A stretch of 64,000 nt of DNA from Thioalkalivibrio sp. ALJT (GTDB taxonomy: Bacteria > Pseudomonadota > Gammaproteobacteria > Ectothiorhodospirales > Ectothiorhodospiraceae). The notes under the pieces are model-generated. The model had not been told where the DNA came from. It saw nothing but the letters and a program-made list of their open reading frames with translations, and made no database searches. This document shows, one piece after another, positions 41,230-49,437 of the stretch. A program made the position numbers and the translations under genes. The number at the start of each line of letters is the position of its first letter. Positions within the stretch are counted from its first letter, which is position 1. The stretch is from contig NZ_KB907125.1 of NCBI RefSeq assembly GCF_000381825.1, positions 62,001 to 126,000 of the forward strand. The letters are read 5' to 3'.

Positions 41230-43706
41230 GCCGACACCCCCTGGCGCGGGGTCGCGTCCACCGGCTTGATCGGGATGAACTCGTGCGCCGCATGCCCGGC
41301 GGCCCGCTCGGCCCAGGGGTCCACCTGCGCCACCTCCTGCGACTCCAGGAAGCGCGCGTACAGCGCGGCGCGGTTCTCGGCGTCGTCCACCAGGCGTTCC
41401 TTCACCCGCGTCAGCCCAACGCGCTCGATCCACGGGGCGGTGCGTTCCAGATAGCGCGCGTCTTCGCGGTAGAACTGCATGAAGGCCCCGGCATATTCGA
41501 GCACCTCGGTCTCGGTCTCCACCTTGCAGAGGAAGTCGGTGGCGCGCACCTTCACCCCGCCGTTGCCGCCCACGTGCAGCTCGTAGCCCGAGTCCACGCA
41601 GACCACGCCCAGGTCCTTGATCGTCGCCTCGGCGCAGTTACGCGGACAGCCGGAGACCGCCATCTTGAACTTGTGCGGGGTCCAGGAGCCCCAGGTCATC
41701 CGCTCCAGCTGGATGCCGAGCCCGGTCGAGTCCTGGGTGCCGAAGCGGCACCATTCGGAGCCGACACAGGTCTTCACCGTGCGCAAGGCCTTGCCGTAGG
41801 CATGGCCGGAGACAAACCCGGCGTCGCCGAGATCGCGCCACATCGCCGGCAGGTCGGTCTTTTGGACTCCCAGCAGGTCGATGCGCTGGCCACCGGTGAA
41901 CTTGACCGTGGGCACCTGGTAGCGCTCGGCCACCTCGGCGATCGCCCGCAGTTCGGCCGGCGTGGTCACCCCGCCCCAGATGCGCGGCACGACGGAATAG
42001 GTTCCGTCCTTCTGGATGTTGCCGTGGGCACGCTCGTTGATGAAGCGCGACTGCGCGTCGTCCCGGTAGTCCTTCGGCCAGGCCGCCAGCAGGTAGTAGT
42101 TGAGCGCCGGACGGCAGACATGGCAGCCGTTCGGGGTCTTCCAGTCGAGGGCCTCGAACACCGCCGGCATCGATTTCAGGCCATCGCGGGCAATAGCCGC
42201 ACGCACCTCGTCGTGGCTGTGATCGGTGCAGGCGCAGACCGGCTTTTTCGCCGGGGCGTCGGAGTAGTCGCCGCCCAGCGTGGTGGCAAGCACAGACTCC
42301 ACCAGCCCTGTGCAGGAGCCACAGGAGTTCGACGCCTTGGTGTAGGCGCGCACGTCCTCCAGCGTAAACAGCTTGTGCTCGCTGATCGCCTGGACGATCT
42401 CGCCCTTGCACACGCCATTGCAGCCGCAGATCTCGGCCTCGTCGGGCATGGCCGCGACCCGCGAGGCCTCGTCGCCGTGACCGGAGTCGCCGATATGCGC
42501 CTGGCCGAACAGCAGGTTCTCGCGGATGTCGGCCACCGGCGTTCCGTCCCGCATCAGCTGGAAGTACCAGGAGCCGTCCAGGGTATCGCCGTACAGCACG
42601 GCCCCCTGGATGCGGTTGTCCTTCAGCACCAGGCGCTTGTAGACGCCGCGCGCGGCATCCTTGAACACCAGGTCCTCGGTGGTCTCGTCGCCGGTGAAGT
42701 CGCCGGCGGAGAACAGGTCGATCCCGGTCACCTTCAGCTTGGTGGAGGTCATCGAGCCCTCGTAGCGCCCGATGCCGTACTCGGCCAGGTGGTTGGCGCA
42801 GACCTTCGCCTGCTCCCACAGCGGGGCGACCAGGCCGTAGGTGGCGCCACGGTGCTGCACGCACTCGCCGACCGCGTAGATCGACGGGTCATACGTCTGC
42901 ATGGTGTCGTTCACCACCACGCCGCGCTCGCAGTGCAGCCCGGCGGACGCGGCCAGCGCAGTGTTCGGGCGGATGCCAACCGCCATCACCACCAGATCGG
43001 CATCGACCTCGCTGCCGTCGGTGAAGCGCACGCCGGTGACACGGTCCTCGCCCAGGATCGCCTCGGTCTGGTGCGCCATGCGAAAACGCATGCCGCGCTC
43101 CTCCAGCGAGCCGCGCAGCATCCCGGCGGCCTCGGCATCCAGCTGGCGCTCCATAAGGTGATCCATCAGGTGCACCACGGTGACCTCCATACCCTGGCGC
43201 ATCAGGCCGTTGGCGGCCTCCAGGCCCAGCAGGCCGCCGCCGATCACCACCGCATGCCGATGTGCGCGGCTGGCGGCGAGCATCGCGTCCACGTCGTGGA
43301 TGTCGCGGAAGGCGACCACGCCCTCCAGTTCGTGCCCCGGCACCGGGATCATCACCGGATCGGAGCCGGTCGCCAGCAGCAGGCGGTCATAGGACGCCTC
43401 GGTGCCGTCCTCGGCGATCACCCGCCGGTTCACGCGGTCGACCCGTTCGATGCGCTTGCCTTTGTGCAGGGTGATGCCGCGTTCGGCATACCAGGCATCG
43501 TCGTTCAGCATGATCTCGTCGACGGTCTTCTCCGAGGCCAGCACCGGCGAGAGCATGATGCGGTTGTAGTTGCCCCAGGGCTCGGCACCGAACACGGTGA
43601 TGTCGTACATGTCCGGCTTGAGCTTCAAAAGCTCCTCGACCGTGCGCATCCCGGCCATGCCGTTGCCGATCAGGACCAGCCGCGGCTTCTCGTTCGCGGT
43701 GTCCAT
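41226..43706 (-). CDS. nirB: Nitrite reductase (NADH) large subunit
   Basis: NirB reduces nitrite to ammonium in the cytoplasm using NADH, FAD, iron-sulfur clusters and siroheme. The start MDTANEKPRLVLIGNGMAG at 43706 gives 826 residues. In order it has an FAD/NAD domain with GNGMAG and VVIGGGLLGLEAANG, two BFD-like [2Fe-2S] segments (CGCNGVCKG and CGSCTGLVE, then CACTDHSHDE), and a sulfite/nitrite reductase module. That module carries the siroheme-[4Fe-4S] ligands in TCVGSEWCRFGT and SGCPRNCAEA. It begins one base inside the nrtD stop codon (TGATG). Confidence 0.97.
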   Translation of the reverse strand: MDTANEKPRLVLIGNGMAGMRTVEELLKLKPDMYDITVFGAEPWGNYNRIMLSPVLASEKTVDEIMLNDDAWYAERGITLHKGKRIERVDRVNRRVIAEDGTEASYDRLLLATGSDPVMIPVPGHELEGVVAFRDIHDVDAMLAASRAHRHAVVIGGGLLGLEAANGLMRQGMEVTVVHLMDHLMERQLDAEAAGMLRGSLEERGMRFRMAHQTEAILGEDRVTGVRFTDGSEVDADLVVMAVGIRPNTALAASAGLHCERGVVVNDTMQTYDPSIYAVGECVQHRGATYGLVAPLWEQAKVCANHLAEYGIGRYEGSMTSTKLKVTGIDLFSAGDFTGDETTEDLVFKDAARGVYKRLVLKDNRIQGAVLYGDTLDGSWYFQLMRDGTPVADIRENLLFGQAHIGDSGHGDEASRVAAMPDEAEICGCNGVCKGEIVQAISEHKLFTLEDVRAYTKASNSCGSCTGLVESVLATTLGGDYSDAPAKKPVCACTDHSHDEVRAAIARDGLKSMPAVFEALDWKTPNGCHVCRPALNYYLLAAWPKDYRDDAQSRFINERAHGNIQKDGTYSVVPRIWGGVTTPAELRAIAEVAERYQVPTVKFTGGQRIDLLGVQKTDLPAMWRDLGDAGFVSGHAYGKALRTVKTCVGSEWCRFGTQDSTGLGIQLERMTWGSWTPHKFKMAVSGCPRNCAEATIKDLGVVCVDSGYELHVGGNGGVKVRATDFLCKVETETEVLEYAGAFMQFYREDARYLERTAPWIERVGLTRVKERLVDDAENRAALYARFLESQEVAQVDPWAERAAGHAAHEFIPIKPVDATPRQGVSA

Positions 43707-44506
43707 CACGCGGCCTCCGACTCGGGGTTCTTGTGGCGCTCGTGGAGAAAGCGCAGCACCTCGGCCCGGTAGTGGTTGTATTGCGCGTTGTCGGCCATCA
43801 CCAGGCGCTCGCGCGGCTTCGGCAGGTCGATCTCCAGGATCTCGCCGATGGTCGCGGCCGGGCCGTTGGTCATCATCACGATGCGGTCGGACAGCAGCAC
43901 CGCCTCGTCCACGTCGTGGGTGACCATCAGCACGGTGTTGCCCAACTCGGACTGGATGCGCATCACCTCGTCCTGCAGGTGCGCCCGGGTCAGCGCGTCC
44001 AGCGCGCCGAAGGGCTCGTCCATCAGCAGGACCTTCGGCTCCATCGCCAGCGCCCGGGCGATGCCCACGCGCTGCTTCATGCCGCCCGAGATCTCGTCCG
44101 GGCGCTTGTCCAGCGCGTGGCTCATGCCGACCATGTCCAGGGTCTGCAGGATCCACTCGCGCCGCTCGGCGGCGGACTTGGTGCCCTTGAATGTCTTGTC
44201 CACCGCCAGCGCCACGTTGTCGCGCACGGTCAGCCACGGCAGCAGGGAATGGTTCTGGAACACGACGCTGCGATCCGGGCCCGGCTTGCTGACCTCCTTG
44301 CCGTCCAGGATCACCGCGCCGGTGCTGGTCTCCAGCAGCCCGGCGACGATATTGAGCACCGTCGACTTGCCGCAGCCGGAGTGGCCGATGATGGAGATGA
44401 ACTCGCCGCGGTCCACGTGCAGGTCGACGTCGCGCAGCACCTCGCTGGCCGTCGGGCCTTCGCCGAAGGTCTTGTGGACGTGTTCGATGGAGAGATAGCT
44501 GGTCAT
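43706..44506 (-). CDS. nrtD: Nitrate ABC transporter ATP-binding protein
   Basis: This is the ATPase of an ABC nitrate/nitrite importer. The 266-residue product has Walker A GHSGCGKST, the Q-loop FQNHSLLPW, the signature SGGMKQRVGIARA, Walker B VLLMDEPFGALD and the switch His in VTHDVDEAV. PFGALDALTR and the LPW block are typical of the nitrate/sulfonate/taurate class. Context between nrtB and nirB supports nitrate. It lacks the C-terminal NrtA-like regulatory domain of cyanobacterial NrtC. Confidence 0.94.
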   Translation of the reverse strand: MTSYLSIEHVHKTFGEGPTASEVLRDVDLHVDRGEFISIIGHSGCGKSTVLNIVAGLLETSTGAVILDGKEVSKPGPDRSVVFQNHSLLPWLTVRDNVALAVDKTFKGTKSAAERREWILQTLDMVGMSHALDKRPDEISGGMKQRVGIARALAMEPKVLLMDEPFGALDALTRAHLQDEVMRIQSELGNTVLMVTHDVDEAVLLSDRIVMMTNGPAATIGEILEIDLPKPRERLVMADNAQYNHYRAEVLRFLHERHKNPESEAA

Positions 44507-44532
44507 GATGATTCTCCTGTGAGGGGGCCGGC

Positions 44533-45471
44533 TCAGCCGGCCTGCGTGCCGCGGGTGACCCAGTTGCCGACGATCGCGACCAGACGGTCGAGGAAGAACC
44601 CGACCAGGCCGACGTAGACCAGGGCCAGCACGATGTCGCTGAGCATGGAGGCGTTCCAGGCATCCCAGATGAAGAAGCCGATGCCGACCCCGCCGATCAG
44701 CATCTCGGCGGCGACGATCGCCAGCCAGGCGAGGCCGATGCCGATGCGCAGACCGGAGAAGACATACGGCGCGGCGGCCGGGAGCATGATCTTGGTGAAG
44801 TACTCGAAGCCGTTCAGGCGCAGCACGCGGGCCACGTTCACGTAGTCCTGCGAGATGTTCCGGATGCCGACCGAGGTGTTGATGATGATCGGCCAGATCG
44901 CGGTGATGAAGATCACGAAGATGGCCGACGGGTTGCTCGCCTGGAACGCGGCCAGGGAGATCGGCAGCCAGGCCAGCGGCGGCACGGTGCGCAGCACCTG
45001 GAACAGCGGGTCCAGCCCGCGCATCGCCCAGGTGGACTGGCCGACCAGCACCCCGAGACCGATCCCGGCCACCACCGCCAGGGCATAGCCGTAGGCCACC
45101 CGCTCGAGACTCGCGAGCAGCTGCCAGGCCATGCCCACGTCGTTGCCCCCGTGGTCATAGAACGGATTGACGATCAGTTCCCAGGTGTCGGTAATCACCT
45201 GACTCGGGCCGGGCAGTACGGCTCCCTGGGAGGACGTCATCATTTCCCACAGAAACAAAAAAATCGCGGTCACGATCACCGGGGGCAGGACCACGGTGGC
45301 CGCGTGGCGCATACGCCGACCCCAGAGCCCGGGGTCGGGCGGCGGGGCACCGCCGGACCGGGCCGACGGCGGGGCCGAGCGGGCCACCGGGGCCGTGGAG
45401 GTCTCCGCGGCCGCCGGGCGTTCGCGCCCGGCGCCGAAGGTCATGTTGCGATCGAGAATGGCACTCATCAT
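44533..45471 (-). CDS. nrtB: Nitrate ABC transporter permease
   Basis: This is the inner-membrane channel of the nitrate importer. The 312-residue product has a proline- and arginine-rich cytoplasmic N-terminus of about 50 residues, then six helices. The permease coupling motif is seen as EMLIGGVGIGFFIWDAWNA, and LRTVPPLAWLPISLAAF is typical of the NrtB/SsuC/TauC group. It lies 26 bases before nrtD and 45 bases after nrtA. Confidence 0.94.
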   Translation of the reverse strand: MMSAILDRNMTFGAGRERPAAAETSTAPVARSAPPSARSGGAPPPDPGLWGRRMRHAATVVLPPVIVTAIFLFLWEMMTSSQGAVLPGPSQVITDTWELIVNPFYDHGGNDVGMAWQLLASLERVAYGYALAVVAGIGLGVLVGQSTWAMRGLDPLFQVLRTVPPLAWLPISLAAFQASNPSAIFVIFITAIWPIIINTSVGIRNISQDYVNVARVLRLNGFEYFTKIMLPAAAPYVFSGLRIGIGLAWLAIVAAEMLIGGVGIGFFIWDAWNASMLSDIVLALVYVGLVGFFLDRLVAIVGNWVTRGTQAG

Positions 45472-45516
45472 AGGATCCTCTTGAATCGTCTGTGCAGGTG
45501 TCGGCGGGCCACCGCG

Positions 45517-46821
45517 TCAGGACGCGATCGCCTTGATCTCCAGGCTGTCGAGGTAGGCCTGCGGGTCTTCCGGATCGAAGACCTTGCCGTCGAAGAACGT
45601 TTCCTGGCCGCGCGAGGTGGATTCGGGGATGTCGGCCGAGTCGATGCCGAGCGTGGTGGCCGCCTCGCGCCAGATGTCCTCGCGGTTGACCTCGTCCACC
45701 AGGGCCTGCATGTCGAGGTCCGGCGGCAGGTAGCCCCAGCGGATGTCCTCGGTAAGGAACCACAGGTCGTGGCTCTTGAAGGGATAGGAGGCCTGGTCGT
45801 TCCAGTAGCGCATGCGGTCGGGGTGGTCCTCGACCACGCGGCCGGTGCCGTAGTCGAAGTGCCCCTGCATGCGGTCGATGATGTCGCCGTACGGGGCATG
45901 GATGTAGCGCCGGCGCGAGCAGATCTCGGCGACCTCCTCGATGTTCGCCGGGTCCTCGCAGTACATCTGCGCCTCCATCACCGCCATGGTCAGGGCGCGG
46001 GCCGCATTCGGGTTGGCCTCCACCCAGTCCGCGCGCATGCCCAGCGCCTTTTCCGGGTGGTTGTGCCAGAGCTCGCCGGTGGTGTTCGCGGTGTAGCCGA
46101 TGCCCTGATTGATCAGCTGCATGTTCCAGGGCTCGCAGACACAGAAGGTGTCCATGGAACCGACGCGCATGTTGGCGACCATCTGCGCCGGCGGGACGAC
46201 GATGGTGGCGATGTCGCGATCCGGGTCGATCCCGCCGGCGGCCATCCAGTAGCGGATCCACAGGTCATGGGTCCCGCCGGGAAAGGTCATCGCCGCGCGG
46301 ATGTCGTCACCGCCAGCGGCCTTCTCGGCCAGCGCGCCCTTGAACTCGGTAGTGTCGGTCCCGACCTTCAGGTCCGCGTATTCGTCGCCCACCGAGATGC
46401 ACTGCCCGGCCAGGTTCAGCCGCGCGAGGATCGTCATCGGCGTGCCACGGCGGTGCAGCAGGTAGGGCATCGGCGTCAGGATGTGCGAGCCGTCGATACC
46501 GCCGCGGCGCGAACCCAGTTCCAGGTTGTCGCGCACCGTGCCCCAGGAGGACTGCTTCAGCACCTGCACGTCGGGCATGCCATGGGCGGCGAAGAATCCC
46601 TTCTCCAGCGCGACGAACAGCGGCGCGGCGTCGGTCAGGGCGATAAAGCCCAGCTTCGCCTCGGTCGTCTCCGGCTTGCCGTTGCCGGCCTTTGCATAGC
46701 CCCAGGGCGCGGCCCCGGAAACACCCAGCGCGGTCGCGCCGATCCCGGCAGCCATGCCGCCCAGGAAACGCCGGCGCGACAGGCCGGAGGTCTTTTTCGT
46801 GTCGTTCGTGTGATCGGTCAT
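45517..46821 (-). CDS. nrtA: Nitrate ABC transporter substrate-binding protein, Tat-exported
   Basis: NrtA captures nitrate in the periplasm for the NrtBD importer. The start MTDHTNDTKKTSG at 46821 gives 434 residues, with GGGAG nine bases upstream. A twin-arginine signal LSRRRFLGGMAAGIGATAL occupies residues 14-35. The binding core follows with KLGFIALTDAAPLFVALEKGFF and FCVCEPWNMQLI. It is the first gene of the operon and lies behind a regulated leader. Confidence 0.95.
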   Translation of the reverse strand: MTDHTNDTKKTSGLSRRRFLGGMAAGIGATALGVSGAAPWGYAKAGNGKPETTEAKLGFIALTDAAPLFVALEKGFFAAHGMPDVQVLKQSSWGTVRDNLELGSRRGGIDGSHILTPMPYLLHRRGTPMTILARLNLAGQCISVGDEYADLKVGTDTTEFKGALAEKAAGGDDIRAAMTFPGGTHDLWIRYWMAAGGIDPDRDIATIVVPPAQMVANMRVGSMDTFCVCEPWNMQLINQGIGYTANTTGELWHNHPEKALGMRADWVEANPNAARALTMAVMEAQMYCEDPANIEEVAEICSRRRYIHAPYGDIIDRMQGHFDYGTGRVVEDHPDRMRYWNDQASYPFKSHDLWFLTEDIRWGYLPPDLDMQALVDEVNREDIWREAATTLGIDSADIPESTSRGQETFFDGKVFDPEDPQAYLDSLEIKAIAS

Positions 46822-46856
46822 TTCGGGTTCACTCCCCTTGTCAGCAAACACGTTCC

Positions 46857-46918
46857 AAAAACGAAAAAAGGCGTCGCATCAGCCCGGCCGCGTTTGCAGC
46901 CGGGTGATGGACGCCTTT
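46857..46918 (-). terminator. Attenuator (intrinsic terminator) in the nrtA leader
   Basis: On the minus strand AAAGGCGTC (46910-46918) pairs with GACGCCTTT (46867-46875). A GC-rich inner stem (CCGGCTGC/GCGGCCGG) sits in the loop, and the hairpin is followed by a T-tract. It lies 36 bases before the nrtA start, inside the transcribed leader, so it should stop nrt-nir-nas transcription unless prevented. Its 5' arm is shared with the second ANTAR-type hairpin. Confidence 0.9.
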
Positions 46919-46988
46919 GTCCAGTCCCACGGGAGGCCCGGTCGTCGGGTATCCCTGTTGTCAGGCGACGAACCGCCGTTGGCTCGTC
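46908..46988 (-). promoter_or_regulatory. Dual ANTAR-target hairpins (antiterminator) in the nrtA leader
   Basis: Hairpin P1 (46967-46988) has an eight-base stem including one G-U pair and the six-base loop AACGGC. Hairpin P2 (46908-46923) has the five-base stem TGGAC/GTCCA and the loop AAAGGC. Both loops have A at position 1 and G at position 4, the known hallmark of ANTAR protein targets. P2 uses the bases of the 5' arm of the attenuator, so forming P2 blocks the terminator. NasR, encoded just upstream, is an ANTAR protein. P1 begins about four bases after the predicted start site. Confidence 0.8.
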
Positions 46989-47001
46989 TTGCCGATACTC
47001 T

Positions 47002-47017
47002 TGCAGGAGGTGTGCCA
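47002..47017 (-). promoter_or_regulatory. Sigma54 (-24/-12) promoter of the nitrate assimilation operon
   Basis: The minus strand reads TGGCACACCTCCTGCA, with GG and GC in the exact 12-base register required by sigma54. Six of the first six -24 bases (TGGCAC) match consensus. The start would be near 46991, giving a 170-base leader. An ATTAGC-N4-GCTAAT palindrome (47018-47033) lies directly upstream and is unexplained. Confidence 0.85.
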
Positions 47018-47128
47018 ATTAGCTATTGCTAATCGACCGAGAGGGCTCAAAGCCCATCCTGACGCGGAAAAATCGGACGGTTCCCGATACTCAATCGAAT
47101 CTTCACAGGGGAATATCACTCGCAAGCG

Positions 47129-47175
47129 GCACCACCCTGGGGCACACCGGCGGTGCAGATGAACCGCGCTGGTGC
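47129..47175. promoter_or_regulatory. Three NtrC-like enhancer sites
   Basis: Compared with the NtrC pattern GCACC-N5-GGTGC, three sites each differ at one base: GCACCACCCTGGGGC (47129-47143), GCACACCGGCGGTGC (47142-47156) and GAACCGCGCTGGTGC (47161-47175). Their centres lie about 145, 158 and 177 bases upstream of the predicted sigma54 start, a normal enhancer distance. Confidence 0.65.
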
Positions 47176-47180
47176 ACTAC

Positions 47181-47261
47181 CTGTAGGAGCCGCCTTGGCG
47201 GCGAAGCCCCTGCCAGTGGCGGACACTGGCAGGGGCTTCGCGGGCAAGCCCGCTCCCACAG
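47181..47261. repeat. REP-like pair forming one long hairpin downstream of nasR
   Basis: CTGTAGGAGCCGCC-TTGGCGGCGAAG (from 47181) faces CTTCGCGGGCAAGCCCGCTCCCACAG (to 47261). The centre adds a perfect 12-base repeat, CCCCTGCCAGTG/CACTGGCAGGGG. The whole 81 bases can fold as a single rod 39 bases after the nasR stop and just upstream of the NtrC-like sites. It may stop nasR transcripts from entering the nrt control region. Confidence 0.75.
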
Positions 47262-47299
47262 GGGCACCCCCCAGCGGCATCTCTTTCCCGGGGAATGGG

Positions 47300-48613
47300 C
47301 TACAGGCCGCCCTTGCCCAGCAGATCGGACATCGCAACGGTCGCCTCGGCGACCTCGGCCAGGCGCCGGTTCTGGTTCATCGCCGTCTGGCGCAGGAGTT
47401 TGTACGCCTGGTCCTCGCTGAGGCCGCGGTGCTGGATCAGCAATGCCTTGGCACGCTCGATGGTCTTGCGCTCGGCCAGGGCCTGGCGTGCCGCATGCAG
47501 CTCGTCCTCCACCGACTGCAGCCGGGCCGCCTGGCGCTGCACCAGGTCCATCACCGAGTGCCCGACGATGGGTACGTTGAGTGCGGCATCGCCCTCCTCC
47601 TGCGCGGGCTCCAGGCCCTCCGGCGCCCCGAAAAACACCGCATACGGCACGCTGCCGCGCAGCTCCGACTCGGCGAGTTGCGCGACCCGGTCACGTACCG
47701 CGCCCAAGTCCGCGCGATCCGCCGTGATCCGTGCCGAGCAGCACTCGTTCAGGTGCATCTCCAGCAGGTCCTCGACCTCCTTCATCGCGTCGATGCGCGC
47801 AGTGGTGCAGGCAAACCATTCCTCGGCACGGGCCGGGTCGTGGTGCCCGGAGGCCTCGGTACAGGCGCGCCGGCGCAGACGCTCGATGTCCGCCGCGAAG
47901 GCCGCCGTCTGCAGCTCGCGCCAGGCGGCACAGGCCGCCGGTGCCGCGAACTCGGAGAAGATGCGGAACGCCCGTTCCTGGGCATCGATGCGATGAACCA
48001 GCGCCTGGCGCAGCTCGGGCTCGAAACTCGCGGCCCCGAACCCGGCGGCCCCGATCGCGCGCTCCTGCCCTGCCAGCTCCTTGCCCTGCATGAAGTTCAA
48101 CAGGGCTACCAGGGCCCGCGAGACCTCGGGATCGGTCGCCGAATCCGCGGCCTCGAACACCACGGCCATCAGGGCACGAATCAGCTCGCTGAAACCGCGG
48201 GTTGAGTCCATCGGGCTGAGGGTCTGCTCCAGCACCTCCTCGCGCAGGCTGCCCAAGCCGGACAGGCCATGCAGCGCCAGCGCCATGCGCCCCAGCAGTC
48301 GGCTGCGCCCATGGGCGCAGGCGTCCGGTGCCAGCCAGCCATCCAGGTGCTCGCGGAACGCGGCCGCGGCGGCGTCCGATTCGGCGCGGTATTGCTCCAG
48401 TTCGCGGGTATAGCGCTGGCCACCGGACCCGATCCAGAGGCTGGATGCCCCGCGCTCGCGCTGCAGGGCATGCACCAGCGCGCGGATGCGCCCGACCAGC
48501 TGCACCGCCTCCAGCAGGCGCTCCAGGGTCACCACCTCGCACTTGCGCGAGGCGACCAGGAAATCGCCAATGGAGTCTTCGAAGGAAAAACTCGGGGATG
48601 TGTTCTGGGTCAT
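47300..48613 (-). CDS. nasR: Nitrate/nitrite-sensing ANTAR antiterminator NasR
   Basis: NasR senses nitrate and nitrite in the cytoplasm and binds leader RNA to prevent termination. The start MTQNTSPSFSFED at 48613 gives 437 residues. An N-terminal NIT domain covers about residues 40-330, with RALVHALQRERGASSLWIGSGG, and is all-helical as expected. A short linker and a C-terminal ANTAR domain follow (RQALAERKTIERAKALLIQHRGLSEDQAYKLLRQTAMNQ region, core ERAKALLIQ). It is transcribed in the same direction as nrtA, ends 479 bases upstream of it, and its likely target hairpins lie in that gap. Confidence 0.93.
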   Translation of the reverse strand: MTQNTSPSFSFEDSIGDFLVASRKCEVVTLERLLEAVQLVGRIRALVHALQRERGASSLWIGSGGQRYTRELEQYRAESDAAAAAFREHLDGWLAPDACAHGRSRLLGRMALALHGLSGLGSLREEVLEQTLSPMDSTRGFSELIRALMAVVFEAADSATDPEVSRALVALLNFMQGKELAGQERAIGAAGFGAASFEPELRQALVHRIDAQERAFRIFSEFAAPAACAAWRELQTAAFAADIERLRRRACTEASGHHDPARAEEWFACTTARIDAMKEVEDLLEMHLNECCSARITADRADLGAVRDRVAQLAESELRGSVPYAVFFGAPEGLEPAQEEGDAALNVPIVGHSVMDLVQRQAARLQSVEDELHAARQALAERKTIERAKALLIQHRGLSEDQAYKLLRQTAMNQNRRLAEVAEATVAMSDLLGKGGL

Positions 48614-48689
48614 GCTCGTCGTCCGTGGATGATTCCCGGAATCAGCAAGCATGCGATGTGCCAGCTCTAATAACTGGCGGCGAGATTGC

Positions 48690-48724
48690 AAAAAAAACGG
48701 GCGGGTGTGCAGGGCCCCGCCCGT
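48690..48724 (-). terminator. Intrinsic terminator downstream of the DsrE-like gene
   Basis: On the minus strand the nine-base stem ACGGGCGGG/CCCGCCCGT with a ten-base loop is followed by eight Ts. It lies 17 bases after the stop of the DsrE-like gene and 77 bases before nasR, so nasR is not simply a read-through of that gene. Confidence 0.88.
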
Positions 48725-48740
48725 GCCAAAGGAGGTTGGG

Positions 48741-49097
48741 TCAGAAGCTCATGGAGCGGTCAAACTCGGCGACGGCCTGGACGTAGTGGCCCATGCCGGC
48801 AATCTCGGCGTTCGGCAGGAAGTTGTGCTCGCCGACATCGCGGCCCTTGGCGCAGGCCTCGCAGACCCAGAACGGGACACCGGCCTCGACCAGCGAATCC
48901 ACAATGCCCTGCATCGCCGGCATGTTGTGGCCGACGATCTTGTCGTACACGTTGCGATTGGCAATGTTCACGGCCTCGCCCTGCAGCCAGACGGTCACGT
49001 CGTGGCCCTGCTGCTTCGCCACATTCGCGGCGATCATGCCCAGCGTGGCACGGGTAGGGTCGTCAGTACCGGCGGTAACAGCAACAATAAAGCGCAT
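48741..49097 (-). CDS. DsrE-family protein
   Basis: The 118-residue product from MRFIVAVTAGTDDPTRATLG is a DsrE/DsrF-like (YchN-type) fold. Family members handle sulfur-relay or tellurite chemistry; in sulfur oxidisers they often carry persulfides. Two cysteines in FWVCEACAKGRDV around residue 78 could be functional. GGGAG upstream supports the start. It has its own terminator and no obvious operon partner, so its role is open. Confidence 0.82.
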   Translation of the reverse strand: MRFIVAVTAGTDDPTRATLGMIAANVAKQQGHDVTVWLQGEAVNIANRNVYDKIVGHNMPAMQGIVDSLVEAGVPFWVCEACAKGRDVGEHNFLPNAEIAGMGHYVQAVAEFDRSMSF

Positions 49098-49188
49098 GGG
49101 GTTCTCCCGAGGTTGAAAAGGATGGCAGAACGGTAGCGACGCAGAGGCATCGCGTCGATTTCCCACAAACCGCAGACCAGCACTCGCG

Positions 49189-49434
49189 TCAGGGTGCGCG
49201 TCCGTCCGACAGGCTGTTGCGGTAGAGCTTGAATGCCATCAACAGCCAGGGGGCGGCATGCACCATCAGGCTGAAGAGATCCCGCGGCCAATCGAACTCA
49301 CCAGCCAGCAACCCGCGCAGTTTTTCGGCGACATAGGGTTCGGGAACCCAGGGGGCCAGACCAATGCTCGCCACGAGCAGCGCAAACAACCATAGCGGGG
49401 CGCGATCCACCCCGCGGACAAAGACCCTGATCAC
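49189..49434 (-). CDS. Small conserved membrane protein (81 aa)
   Basis: The product has two predicted membrane helices: WLFALLVASIGLAPWV near residues 14-29 and FSLMVHAAPWLLMAFKLY near residues 53-70. Such proteins are widespread in proteobacteria and are often labelled loosely as RND transporter, but no RND domain is present. It lies three bases after the TVP38-family gene and is probably co-transcribed with it. Function unknown. Confidence 0.7.
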   Translation of the reverse strand: MIRVFVRGVDRAPLWLFALLVASIGLAPWVPEPYVAEKLRGLLAGEFDWPRDLFSLMVHAAPWLLMAFKLYRNSLSDGRAP

Positions 49435-49437
49435 CAG

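Noticed and set aside
46937-46949. CCCG-ACGAC-CGGG hairpin as the second ANTAR target.
   Set aside because: Its loop has five bases and it does not overlap the attenuator; the hairpin at 46908-46923 has a six-base A1/G4 loop and does overlap it.
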